Source: Halomonas sp. LBP4 (lineage in GTDB: Bacteria > Pseudomonadota > Gammaproteobacteria > Pseudomonadales > Halomonadaceae). From it: a stretch of 64,000 nucleotides of DNA. A program made the position numbers and the translations under genes. The DNA lies in NCBI RefSeq assembly GCF_003202205.1, contig NZ_PDOG01000007.1, positions 1-64,000 of the forward strand, written 5' to 3'. This document shows, piece after piece, positions 15,384-23,541 of this stretch (its first letter is position 1; each line of letters starts with the position of its first letter). Below the pieces are notes generated by a model, which searched no databases, had not been told where the DNA came from, and saw only the letters and a list, made by a program, of their open reading frames with translations.

Positions 15384-15947
15384 ATGAGTGAACAGCAGGG
15401 GGCTCTGCCGCTGTGGCGTCTGAGACTGCGTAACAAGGTGCGGGTGGCGGCGGGGAACCGCGTGGAAGCCTCGGCCGCTGCGCGGATCCGGGAATGCTAC
15501 CTCGTGATCAAGGGCAGCGGGAACCGGCTGGTCATCGAGCCCGGGGCGAACCTGCGTGGCGTGAAGCTGCAGCTGCTGGGCGAGGGCTGCGAACTGCATA
15601 TCGGGGCCGATACCGTGATCGGCGCCGGCTGCTACCTCTCGAGCCGCGGGACGGCTACCCGGCTGATCGTGGGCCGCGACGGCATGTTCTCGCGGCAGGT
15701 GAAGGTGATGACCGGCGATGGCCATGACATCGTGCAGGAGGGGCGCTGCATCAACCCACCGCGTTCCATCACCATCGGCGATCATGTGTGGCTGGCCGAC
15801 AGCGTGACGGTACTCAAGGGCGTGCAGGTCGGCGACAACGCCGTGGCCGGCAATGGCAGCGTGGTCACCCGGGACGTGGGGGCCGGTACCATCGTGGCCG
15901 GCAATCCGGCCCGCGAGATCAAGCAGAACATCAACTGGGTGCGATAA
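15384..15947 (+). CDS. Left-handed beta-helix (hexapeptide) acyltransferase
   Basis: A 187-aa protein dominated by hexapeptide repeats. The C-terminal half (ITIGDHVWLADSVTVLKGVQ, then VGDNAVAGNGSVVTRDVGAG, IVAGNPAREIK) is the classical sugar O-acetyltransferase coil with the trailing AGNPA motif. A likely catalytic His is in TGDGHDI. It probably acetylates a sugar in exopolysaccharide or O-antigen using acetyl-CoA. The O-antigen ligase-like gene starts 10 nt after its stop, so the two are co-transcribed. Confidence 0.9.
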   Translation: MSEQQGALPLWRLRLRNKVRVAAGNRVEASAAARIRECYLVIKGSGNRLVIEPGANLRGVKLQLLGEGCELHIGADTVIGAGCYLSSRGTATRLIVGRDGMFSRQVKVMTGDGHDIVQEGRCINPPRSITIGDHVWLADSVTVLKGVQVGDNAVAGNGSVVTRDVGAGTIVAGNPAREIKQNINWVR

Positions 15948-15957
15948 GGGAAGCACG

Positions 15958-17217
15958 ATGGCAACGAACGGACTGTTTTCCCGCGAGCGGGCCTTGAAGG
16001 TGAACCAGTGGGCGCTGTTGCTGGTGCTGGTCACGCTGATCGCCACGCCGCTGCGCAGCCACGCCGTGGTGGCGGTGCTGATGCTCTACTCCACCGGCTA
16101 CCTGGTGGCCAACCGCGCCAGTCTGGCCGTGACGAGGTTCGACTGGGCGGTGGTGGGGGTGCTGAGCCTGCTGCTGCTGTCGCGAGTGCCGATCTTCGTG
16201 ATCGACGACTACTCGTCCCGCTACCTCAGCCCCGGTTTTCATATGGTCGCTGTGGTGCCCATCTACCTGATGCTGCGCCATCTGCTGACACCGCTGGATA
16301 CGCGCCAGGTGCGCGGCTACCTGGAGTGGGGCCTGGTCATCGGCACCCTCGGCGCCCTGGCCGTGGCGCTCTACCAGACCCAGCTGCAGGGAGCCGGCCG
16401 GGCCGATGGCTTCCTGTTCAGCATCAACCTGGGGTATCTCAGCTGTGCCATGGCCTTCCTGGCGGCGAGCCTGATCCGCGGGAGCCACCGCAAGGCGTGG
16501 TTGCTGGCGGCGGCGCTGGCCGGGGTGATCACCTGCCTGCTGACGCTGGCCCGCGGCGCCATTCTGGCGGTGCCGCTGCTGCTGATCCTGCTGCTGCTGC
16601 TCAATGCCGACCGCCTGGGCTGGAAGGCGATCACGGCCTCCTTAGTGGCGATGGTGACGCTGGCGCTGGTCAGCTATGCCACGCTACCGAGCGTAGAGCG
16701 CCGGGTTGCCTACACGGTCGATGAGTTTACCAATATCGCCCAGGGCGATATCGAGGCGGCGGTGTCCAGCGGCGGGCGGCTGCAACTGTGGACGGCGGCC
16801 AGCCATGCCTTCCTGGCACGCCCCCTGGTGGGGCTGAGCTACGATGAGCGCGAGGCCCAGATCGCCGAGCTGGTCGAGCAGGGCGTGCTCACCGACTGGG
16901 TGCTGGGCGTCGGCCGCGGCCATGCCCATAGCCAGTACTTCGAGATGGCGGCCACCGGGGGCGTGCTGGGGCTGATCGCCCTGCTGGGCTACCTGGTGGC
17001 GCCGGCCATCTACCACTGGCGGCTTTACCGTCGTGACAGGAGCAATGCCTGGGCGCAGGTCGCCCTGGTGTTCACCGCGGGGTTCGCCATCTACAGCCTC
17101 ACCGAGGCGGCGATCCATCACGAAATGATGACGACCTTCTACGCCTATATGCAGGTGGTGTTGCTGGCGCTGGCGTTGTGTCATCGTCATGGCGTCTCGA
17201 GTAGCCGCGGGACATGA
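15958..17217 (+). CDS. O-antigen ligase/polymerase-like membrane protein (WaaL/Wzy class)
   Basis: A 419-aa protein with about 11 hydrophobic segments, for example WALLLVLVTLIATPL, AVVAVLMLYSTGYLVA and GAILAVPLLLILLLLL. A large periplasmic loop contains LWTAASHAFLARPLVGLS and GRGHAHSQYFEMAATGGVLG; the HxH and nearby Arg residues are the O-antigen ligase (Wzy_C) hallmark. It either ligates or polymerises surface glycan. Ligase and polymerase cannot be told apart here. ATG 15958 follows AAGGGAAG. A glycosyltransferase gene follows after 51 nt. Confidence 0.88.
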   Translation: MATNGLFSRERALKVNQWALLLVLVTLIATPLRSHAVVAVLMLYSTGYLVANRASLAVTRFDWAVVGVLSLLLLSRVPIFVIDDYSSRYLSPGFHMVAVVPIYLMLRHLLTPLDTRQVRGYLEWGLVIGTLGALAVALYQTQLQGAGRADGFLFSINLGYLSCAMAFLAASLIRGSHRKAWLLAAALAGVITCLLTLARGAILAVPLLLILLLLLNADRLGWKAITASLVAMVTLALVSYATLPSVERRVAYTVDEFTNIAQGDIEAAVSSGGRLQLWTAASHAFLARPLVGLSYDEREAQIAELVEQGVLTDWVLGVGRGHAHSQYFEMAATGGVLGLIALLGYLVAPAIYHWRLYRRDRSNAWAQVALVFTAGFAIYSLTEAAIHHEMMTTFYAYMQVVLLALALCHRHGVSSSRGT

Positions 17218-17268
17218 CGGCAGGCGGCCTGGCCGCGGCCAATACATCGGACAGGGGAGGAGGCGTCC

Positions 17269-18462
17269 TTGCGTACATTGGTGGTGGTTCGCTCGCTGAA
17301 GATGGGCGGCATGGAGCGCGTGGCGGTCAATCTGGCCGATGCCTTTGCCGAGACGGGGCACGAGAGCCACCTGCTGACCTTTCGGCGCGTGCGCAAGCCG
17401 TTGGCGCCCGAGCATTCCGAGGTGCAACTGCACCAGTTCTCATTGCACTGGGCGCTGCGCCTGACCCTGGTGGGGCTGCTGATCGAGTGGCTGGCGCGCT
17501 GGTTTCTCAACCCGATCATCCGGCGCTCCTACTTCGTGTGGACGGGTTACCTGGGCGGGTGGCTGTTCCGCGCCTGGCTGTGGCGCTTCGAGCGTCGGCA
17601 CGGGCGGGTGGATCGCATCGTGTTCCGCGGCGTCGGTACCTTCGAGCTGATCTGGCACTTTCGCGACGAGCGGGCGCGCTTCGTGCTGGAAAACCTCATC
17701 TACCGGGGCGAGCAAGGCTGGAAGCCGCGGCTGTTCGCCAGGTGCCTGTACCAGCACAAGCACCTGGTGGCGGTATCGGGCGGCGTGGCCGAGAACGTGG
17801 CCGAGGCACAGCGAGCACTGGGCTTTGCGCCGGCGTCGGTCGAGGTCATCGTCAACCCATGCCCGTTCGGCGCCATTCGCCGGCTGATGCGGGCTGATGA
17901 GCCGGACCTGCCCGACGAGCCCTATCTCGTGACGGTGGCACGCCTGGTGCCGGCCAAGGACCAGGCATTGCTGCTGCGGGCCTATGCGCGGTCGGGGCTG
18001 GCAATGCCGCTGGTGCTGGTGGGCGACGGCCAGGAGCGCGGGCGGCTCGGGGCGCTGGCCGATGAGCTCGGCATCGCCGGGCGGGTCCGCTTCGCCGGGC
18101 AGCGCGACAACCCCTACCCGTGGATGCACCACGCTCGGCTCTTCGTGCTGAGCTCGCGCTTCGAGGGCATGGGCATCGTGCTCTTCGAGGCGCTGGCCTG
18201 CGGCACGCCGGTGCTGTCGGTGGACTGTCCCGGCGGTATCCGCGAGATCCTCAAGGGGCCGCTGACGTCCAGCATCGTCGAGCACGACGAAGCCGCCCTG
18301 GCCGAGGGCATGCGGGCCGCCGTGGCGGGCGAGAAGCCGCTCATCGATGAGGCCTGGCTGGATGACTTCAAGCCCGAGACGGTCGCCGGGAAGTTTCTCT
18401 CGCCTCCTGATATCGAACGGACTGCCCGGCTGGCGGGTGCTACCAAGGGAGGGGAGCAATGA
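17269..18462 (+). CDS. Glycosyltransferase family 4 (GT-B)
   Basis: This 397-aa cytoplasmic enzyme transfers a sugar from a nucleotide donor to a growing glycan. The N-terminal half starts VVRSLKMGGMERVAVNLADA, the usual acceptor-side loop. The C-terminal half has YLVTVARLVPAKDQALLLRA, LVGDGQERGRL, and the donor-binding Glu-x7-Glu in SSRFEGMGIVLFEALACGTP. The start is TTG 17269, supported by GGGGAGGAGG five bases upstream; no ATG fits. It is transcribed with the two genes before it. REP-like and tandem repeats follow. Confidence 0.92.
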   Translation: MRTLVVVRSLKMGGMERVAVNLADAFAETGHESHLLTFRRVRKPLAPEHSEVQLHQFSLHWALRLTLVGLLIEWLARWFLNPIIRRSYFVWTGYLGGWLFRAWLWRFERRHGRVDRIVFRGVGTFELIWHFRDERARFVLENLIYRGEQGWKPRLFARCLYQHKHLVAVSGGVAENVAEAQRALGFAPASVEVIVNPCPFGAIRRLMRADEPDLPDEPYLVTVARLVPAKDQALLLRAYARSGLAMPLVLVGDGQERGRLGALADELGIAGRVRFAGQRDNPYPWMHHARLFVLSSRFEGMGIVLFEALACGTPVLSVDCPGGIREILKGPLTSSIVEHDEAALAEGMRAAVAGEKPLIDEAWLDDFKPETVAGKFLSPPDIERTARLAGATKGGEQ

Positions 18463-18486
18463 TCGACGTGGCTCGTCCCCTGTGTG

Positions 18487-18645
18487 TGTGGCTCCGCCGA
18501 GCGATTGGCGCCGATAGGCGCCTCGGCGGTAGCCGCCAGCGTGGCCGACAGCCGCCCAGTGGCGCTGCGCGCCGCCATCGCCCCGCAAAGCGTGGCTCCC
18601 ACAGGGAGGTAGGTTCTCCGCTTGGCAGGAGCTTGGCTCCGCCGA
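18487..18645 (+). repeat. REP-like element copy 5 (full plus a partial)
   Basis: TGGCTCCGCCGAGCGATTGG begins the element; its end GTGGCTCCCACAGG is at about 18590-18604. A partial repeat of the start, GCTTGGCTCCGCCGAGCGAT, follows at 18628-18647. No gene is seen here. Confidence 0.85.
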
Positions 18646-18760
18646 GCGATCGCTCGATCAGCAACCGGCGCCTGCTCGACGCTCATTACCGGCGGTGGAT
18701 TCATGACGACATGAAACAGCGTTGGCTTGTCGGCTGACGGGTGCCAGGCGTGGAGGGCGG

Positions 18761-19300
18761 GCCCGGTTCAGGCGTTGAGGCCGCCCCTAACGGGTCAGAC
18801 CCCGGCCGAGTCATTGGCCCGTCATGGCGCACTTGGCGAGCGGGGTCGCCGCCGCCGGGGTCTGACCCCCGGGGCCTCCCGGCGTTAGCGGCATGGTCGC
18901 CGAAGCCAGCGCAGAGGCCGCCCCTAACGGGTCAGACCCCGGCCGAGTCATTGGCCCGTCATGGCGCACTTGGCGAGCGGGGTCGCCGCCGCCGGGGTCT
19001 GACCCCCGGGGCCGCCCGGCGTTAGCGGCATGGTCGCCGAAGCCAGCGCCGAGGCCGCCCCTAACGGGTCAGGCCCCAGCCGAGTCAGTGGCCCGCGATG
19101 GTGCGTTTGGCGAGCGGGGTCGTCGCCGCCGGCCCGCTGTTCGACGAGGAGGACCTGGCGCTGCTGTTTGCCCCAGTGGGCGCGGCGTCCTGATCTCGAT
19201 GCCCGGTTCAGGCGCCGAGACCGCCCCCTATCGGGTCAGACCCCGGCCGAGGCGTGGCCCGTCACCTTGCTCCTGGCGAGCGGGGTCGCCGCCGCCGGGG
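18761..19300 (+). repeat. 137-bp tandem array of the GGGGTCAGACCCC repeat family
   Basis: Units begin with CCGCCCCTAACGGGTCAGAC at 18781, 18918 and 19055, exactly 137 bp apart, with a diverged fourth at 19221. Each unit holds GGGTCAGACCCCGGCCGAGT, a GCACTTGGCGAGCGGGGTCG core, and CGGGGTCTGACCC, so its ends are inverted repeats. The first and fourth units share the left flank GCCCGGTTCAGGCG, absent from the inner two. Open frames across it are artefacts. A single copy of the same element lies at 42799. Confidence 0.9.
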
Positions 19301-19717
19301 CCGCCGGCGTCGGCAGCCAGACATCCCGTGGGTCGCCGTTCCAGCATTTTCCCTGGCCCTTCATGAGCCCGCCGCTGGCGGGCTCAGTCGTTGATGGGGC
19401 TGCAGTATGGCGTCTCTCATCTTCCTGACACTAGAAAGACGATATGACGTGGTGTTTTTCCATGAATCTTCTCAGCTGGCGCTCCCTACCAGAATCAGAA
19501 TGTGTCCTTTCTGTAACTATGTAAGCTGAATGTATCAGTCAGTTCGGCCTCATAACAATTCAGTCGGTATCTTCGTGACGAGTTCGAAACGGGCAGCCCG
19601 GCGATATCCGTGGCGCCTTGGCTCGTGAAGATGCAATGGCAGCGATGAGGGCCTCGGTTGACTGCCAGCGAGTCGGGGGCGGTTGTGTGTCCCGGGGACA
19701 GCAGGGGGGATGGGAAG
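19301..19717. other. Leader region of the polysaccharide export gene
   Basis: No gene recognised. From about 19430 the DNA becomes AT-richer than its surroundings (around 19440-19560), likely promoter and regulatory DNA for the downstream export gene. I could not assign boxes with confidence. Confidence 0.4.
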
Positions 19718-20914
19718 ATGCTTCAGCAAGCCGAGTTATCCGGGTACGGGCAAGCTGCAGATGAAGCTGCAGATGATGAGGGGGGAGGTAGCCCGGCAGG
19801 GGCGTGGCGCCTTGCCCGGCTCTTCTCGCTGCTGTTGGCATTCGCGATCATCGGCGGCTGCGCCTTTGCGCCGGGTGGCCACATCGACGAGGGCAAGCTC
19901 GAGGAGTCGCTGGACTCCCGGGTGGATATCCAGCCGATCACCCCGGCGCTGGTGGGGCAGATGCAGGTGGAGGCCGTGGAGCCCCTGTCGCGTCCTACAC
20001 CGATGCCACTGCGGCAGGAACTCGAGAATTACGACTATCTCCTGGGCCCGGGGGATGTGGTCAGCGTGATCGTCTACGACCACCCGGAGCTGACGATACC
20101 GGCGGGCGCAGACCGTCCGGCCGCCGAGGCCGGCAACCGTATTCGCCCCGATGGCTCCATGTTCTACCCCTATGTCGGGCGCGTGCGTGTGGCGGGCATG
20201 ACGCTGGAGGAGCTGCGTGGCCTGATCACGCGGCGCCTCTCGGAGGTGATCGCCGACCCACAGGTCGAGGTGAACGTGGCGGCCTTCCGCTCGCAGAAGG
20301 TCTACGTCAGCGGCGCCGTGGAGATGCCCGGAACCTTGCCGATCACTATCGAACCGTTGACCGTGATCGATGCGATCAGTCAAGCCGGGGGTGCCTCGGA
20401 CAATGCCGATTGGCATAACGTGGTCCTCCACCGGGATGGCCGGGAAGAGCGTATTTCCCTCTATGCCATGCTGCGCCAGGGAGACCTGACCGAGAATCGC
20501 CTGCTCCGCGACGGTGATGTCGTGCATGTTCCCAGTACCGAGAACCAGAACGTCGTGGTGCTGGGCCAGGTGCTGCGTCCGGGCGCGCTTCCCCTGGGGA
20601 ATGAGCGCATCACCTTGACCGATGCCCTGGCTCGGGCGGGTGGCGTCAACGAGAGCCGTGCCCAGCCTTCCGGCATCTTCGTCGTCCGTGGGAAGCCGCC
20701 GGGAAGCGAGAAACTCGCTACCGTCTACCAGCTCGACATCAGCGATGCGACGCGGCTGATGCTGGGCACCCGCTTCCCGCTGGAACCCCAGGATGTGGTC
20801 TATGTGACGGCCGCACCGCTGGCCCGCTGGAACAACGTGATCTCGCTGCTGCTGCCCTCCGTCACCCTGCCCGGCGACGTGGCCGGCTCGCTCGACGATG
20901 CCAGCGACCTGTGA
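19718..20914 (+). CDS. wza: Wza-type polysaccharide export outer-membrane lipoprotein
   Basis: A 398-aa protein. A membrane segment ends in a lipobox (LLLAFAIIGGCAF, acylated Cys near residue 48), after an unusually long charged N-terminus. The Poly_export domain follows (YDYLLGPGDVVSVIVYDHPE, RPDGSMFYPYVGRVRVAGMT), then two SLBB domains (VYVSGAVEMPGTLPI; VVLGQVLRPGALPL). Wza forms the octameric outer-membrane channel for group 1-type capsule or exopolysaccharide. ATG 19718 follows GGGGGA; a TTG at 19658 is possible but lacks support. The usual partners wzb and wzc are not adjacent. Confidence 0.93.
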   Translation: MLQQAELSGYGQAADEAADDEGGGSPAGAWRLARLFSLLLAFAIIGGCAFAPGGHIDEGKLEESLDSRVDIQPITPALVGQMQVEAVEPLSRPTPMPLRQELENYDYLLGPGDVVSVIVYDHPELTIPAGADRPAAEAGNRIRPDGSMFYPYVGRVRVAGMTLEELRGLITRRLSEVIADPQVEVNVAAFRSQKVYVSGAVEMPGTLPITIEPLTVIDAISQAGGASDNADWHNVVLHRDGREERISLYAMLRQGDLTENRLLRDGDVVHVPSTENQNVVVLGQVLRPGALPLGNERITLTDALARAGGVNESRAQPSGIFVVRGKPPGSEKLATVYQLDISDATRLMLGTRFPLEPQDVVYVTAAPLARWNNVISLLLPSVTLPGDVAGSLDDASDL

Positions 20915-20950
20915 TGCTCGAGATCGTGTAATCGTCGTCAGGAGAAGTCG

Positions 20951-22108
20951 ATGAGCGAGTGGCCGCGTTTCGAGGAGGACGAGCTGGCGGCGGTGAGCCG
21001 GGTGCTGCGCTCCGGGTGGGTCAACTACTGGAGCGGCGAGGAGGGGATCTCCTTCGAGCGGGAGTTCGCCGCCTTCCACGACGTGCCCCATGCCGTCGTG
21101 CTGGCCAACGGTACCCTGGCCCTGGAGCTGGCGCTGCTGGCCCTGGGCGTCGGCCCCGGCGACGAGGTGGTGGTGACGCCGCGCAGCTTCATGGCCTCGG
21201 TCTCCTGCGTGGTGGCCCGGGGCGCGCGGCCGGTGTTCGCCGATGTCGATCCCGATTCCGGCAACCTGACCGCCGAGAGCGTGCGCGCGGTGCTCACGCC
21301 GCGTACCCGGGCGATCATCGCCGTGCACCTGGCCGGCTGGCCCTGCGACCTGGATGCGCTGAGGGCGCTGGCCGACGAGGGCGGCCTGTGGTTGATCGAG
21401 GACTGCGCCCAGGCCCATGGCGCCACCTGGCGCGGCCGCCTCGTGGGCAGTGTCGGCGATGCCGCGGCCTTCTCCTTCTGCACCGACAAGATCATCTCCA
21501 CCGGCGGCGAGGGCGGCATGCTGCTGCTGCGTGACGAGAAAGCCTGGCAGCGCGCCTGGAGCTACAAGGACCACGGCAAGTCCTGGGAGGCGGTACACGC
21601 CGAGCACCCGCCGGGCTTTCGCTGGCTGCACGAGAGTTTCGGCACCAACTGGCGACTCACCGAGATGCAGTCCGCGATCGGCCGGGTGCAGCTGCGCAAG
21701 CTGCCGGGCTGGCTGGCGCGGCGGCGCGAGAACGCCGCGGTGCTGGCCGAGCGGCTCGCTCGCTTGCCGGGGCTGCGGGTGCCGTTGCCGCCCGCCGAGG
21801 CGGGGCACGCCTTCTACAAGTTCCATGCCTTTCTGGACCCCGGGGCGCTGGCTCCGGGCTGGGATCGCGATGCCATCATCGCGGCGGTCGAGGCCCGGGG
21901 AGTGACCTGCCTCCACGGCGGCTGCGGCGAGATCTACCTGGAGCGCGCCTTCGACGACACCGACTACCGGCCCGCCGAGCGGCTGCCGGTGGCGCGCCGG
22001 CTCGGCGAGACCAGCCTGATGTTCCTGGTCGATCACACCCTGTCCATCGATTCGATGCACCGCCTGGCCGACGCCGTGGGGGCAACCCTGCACGAGGCCA
22101 CGGCCTAG
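20951..22108 (+). CDS. DegT/DnrJ/EryC1-family PLP sugar aminotransferase
   Basis: A 385-aa PLP enzyme that would transaminate a nucleotide-linked keto-sugar, for example to a perosamine- or bacillosamine-type aminosugar. Marks are SGWVNYWSGEEG near the start, LANGTLALELALLALGVGPG (cofactor phosphate), VIEDCAQAHGA-like WLIEDCAQAHGA (Asp to the pyridine nitrogen), and the Schiff-base Lys180 in FCTDKIISTGGEGGM. FGTNWRLTEMQSAIG is the usual substrate loop. It starts 36 nt after wza with AGGAGA, so the two are co-transcribed. The donor sugar is unknown. Confidence 0.93.
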   Translation: MSEWPRFEEDELAAVSRVLRSGWVNYWSGEEGISFEREFAAFHDVPHAVVLANGTLALELALLALGVGPGDEVVVTPRSFMASVSCVVARGARPVFADVDPDSGNLTAESVRAVLTPRTRAIIAVHLAGWPCDLDALRALADEGGLWLIEDCAQAHGATWRGRLVGSVGDAAAFSFCTDKIISTGGEGGMLLLRDEKAWQRAWSYKDHGKSWEAVHAEHPPGFRWLHESFGTNWRLTEMQSAIGRVQLRKLPGWLARRRENAAVLAERLARLPGLRVPLPPAEAGHAFYKFHAFLDPGALAPGWDRDAIIAAVEARGVTCLHGGCGEIYLERAFDDTDYRPAERLPVARRLGETSLMFLVDHTLSIDSMHRLADAVGATLHEATA

Positions 22109-22318
22109 GCTATGTACGAAAAGTGCCTGCGCTCAGCCATACTGCGTTAAAAACCGGCTCAAAGTACTCATTTACACCACGTAAACTCCGCTTTGGACTC
22201 GCGACATCCCTGTCGCTCGCTCTTCGAGCAGCGGTGCTGCCCAAATCGTCTGTCCTGACGATTTGTCGTCGGTTTTTGCCTTGTCTGGCTATCGCTCGTC
22301 GACTTTTCGTACGAAGCC
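22108..22318. mobile_element. MITE-like element 1 (211 bp)
   Basis: Its ends GGCTATGTACGAAAAGT (22108-22124) and ACTTTTCGTACGAAGCC (22302-22318) are inverted repeats matching at 15 of 17 positions. The element touches the aminotransferase stop codon and carries no gene. Its core, CTCATTTACACCACG then TAAACTCCG (22167-22190), recurs in the element at 33154. Confidence 0.65.
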
Positions 22319-22353
22319 TGAGACATCTCCCCCGGCAGCCAGGATCGACACGG

Positions 22354-22375
22354 CGCCGCGGCATTTGCCGCGGCG
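22354..22375. terminator. Perfect 10-bp hairpin between convergent genes
   Basis: CGCCGCGGCA, TT, TGCCGCGGCG. It lies between the rightward aminotransferase gene and the leftward LacI gene, where it may serve both as terminator. There is no clear T run. Confidence 0.5.
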
Positions 22376-22390
22376 TCGTACGTTATGGGC

Positions 22391-23425
22391 TCAGGTGCTC
22401 TCGCCCTCGAGCAGGGTGAAGCCGACGTCGTGCTGGCGCCGGCGCACTGCCTTGCCGGCGAGGCGGCGCAGCACCTCCTCGGCGGCCAGCCGGCCGATGG
22501 TGTGGCGCGGGGACTGGATGGTGGTCAGCCGCGGGGTGACGTGCTGGCCCAGCGGCAGGCCGTTGAAGCCGGCGATGGCGATCTGGCCGGGCACCTGCAG
22601 GCCGCGGCGCTGGGCGTGGAGGAGGGCGCCGGTGGCCAGGTCGTCGTTGGCGAAGTGGATGGCGGCGATGCCGGGATGGTGCTCGAGGGCGAGTTCCAGC
22701 CCCCGGGCGCCGGCGTCGAGCCCGCCCGGCCGGCCGATGTCCAGGCAGGGCGCGGCGAGCCCCTGGCCCTCGAGGACCTCGCGATGGCCGTCATAGCGTA
22801 ACCCGGCGCGGTAGTCGTCGGCCATGCCGGCGCCGACGTAGACGATGGCGCGGTGGCCGCGTTCGAGCAGGTGGCGGGCCATGCAGCGGCCGGCGTCGCG
22901 ATGGTCGAGGCCGACGTTGAGATCCAGCGCCTGGCCCAGTTCCATCACCTCCATGATCGGCTGCTCCCAGCCCTCGAGCAGGGTGCGGCAGGGCCCGCTG
23001 TGGCGCAGCCCGGCGGTCACCAGCGCCGAGCAGGACCAGCCGAAGAAGGTGCGGATCAGCTGGTACTCCCGCTGCGGGTCGTAGTCGGTGTTGCCGAGCA
23101 GGATCTGGTAGCCCTGGGCCTCGAAGGTCTCCTGCAGCCCGTGGATCACCTCGATGAAGACCGCATTGGCCAGCGACGGCACGATCACCGCGATGAAGCG
23201 CGAGCTGGCCGACGCCAGGCTGCCGGCCACCAGGTTGGGCACATAGCCGAGCCGCTCCACGGCCTGCAGCACCCGGGCGCGGGCGGCCTCGCTGACCCGC
23301 TCGGGCGTGTTCAGGGCACGTGAGGCGGTGATGGAGGAAACGCCCGCCGCCTCGGCGACCTCCTTCAGGGTCGGCTGGGCCGAGCCACGACGGCGCCGCG
23401 TCCTGGTGTTGGGTTGGTTAGACAT
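22391..23425 (-). CDS. LacI-family regulator of the tetronate operon (GntR-like subgroup)
   Basis: A 344-aa protein. An Arg-rich start precedes the helix-turn-helix TLKEVAEAAGVSSITASRAL (residues 19-38), then a hinge (NLVAGSLAS) and the sugar-acid-sensing domain (IAVIVPSLANAVFIEVIHGL, GIAAIHFANDDLATGALL, IAGFNGLPLGQ). It closely resembles gluconate-type LacI repressors. It is divergent from ltnD with 116 bp between starts. Two adjacent palindromes at 23481-23508 are the obvious binding sites, so it likely represses the ltn/otn genes and itself until a tetronate or intermediate is present. Confidence 0.92.
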   Translation of the reverse strand: MSNQPNTRTRRRRGSAQPTLKEVAEAAGVSSITASRALNTPERVSEAARARVLQAVERLGYVPNLVAGSLASASSRFIAVIVPSLANAVFIEVIHGLQETFEAQGYQILLGNTDYDPQREYQLIRTFFGWSCSALVTAGLRHSGPCRTLLEGWEQPIMEVMELGQALDLNVGLDHRDAGRCMARHLLERGHRAIVYVGAGMADDYRAGLRYDGHREVLEGQGLAAPCLDIGRPGGLDAGARGLELALEHHPGIAAIHFANDDLATGALLHAQRRGLQVPGQIAIAGFNGLPLGQHVTPRLTTIQSPRHTIGRLAAEEVLRRLAGKAVRRRQHDVGFTLLEGEST

Positions 23426-23480
23426 TAGTCTTATCCTTGCACACTAGGCTTGCTGCTGGGAAGTCTCTCGTTTAGAACTA

Positions 23481-23508
23481 TGTTAGCGCTAACATGACAG
23501 CGCTACCA
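23481..23508. promoter_or_regulatory. Two back-to-back 14-bp LacI-type operators
   Basis: TGTTAGCGCTAACA (23481-23494) is a perfect palindrome. It is followed without a gap by TGACAGCGCTACCA (23495-23508), a degenerate copy with the same AGCGCT centre. They sit between the divergent LacI gene and ltnD. Confidence 0.7.
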
Positions 23509-23541
23509 TAACGAATCACACGACCATCGGGAGATCGACAG

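Noticed and set aside
18781..19235. A CRISPR-like array
   Set aside because: The units are long (137 bp), nearly identical over their full length, lack unique spacers, and no cas gene is present.
18741..19428. Open frames across the 137-bp array
   Set aside because: They only translate the repeat units; the repeated peptides reflect DNA repetition, and the element also occurs as a non-coding single copy at 42799.
19736..22093. A 785-aa minus-strand open frame opposite wza and the aminotransferase
   Set aside because: It spans two real genes and their gap, has shadow-type composition and no domain.
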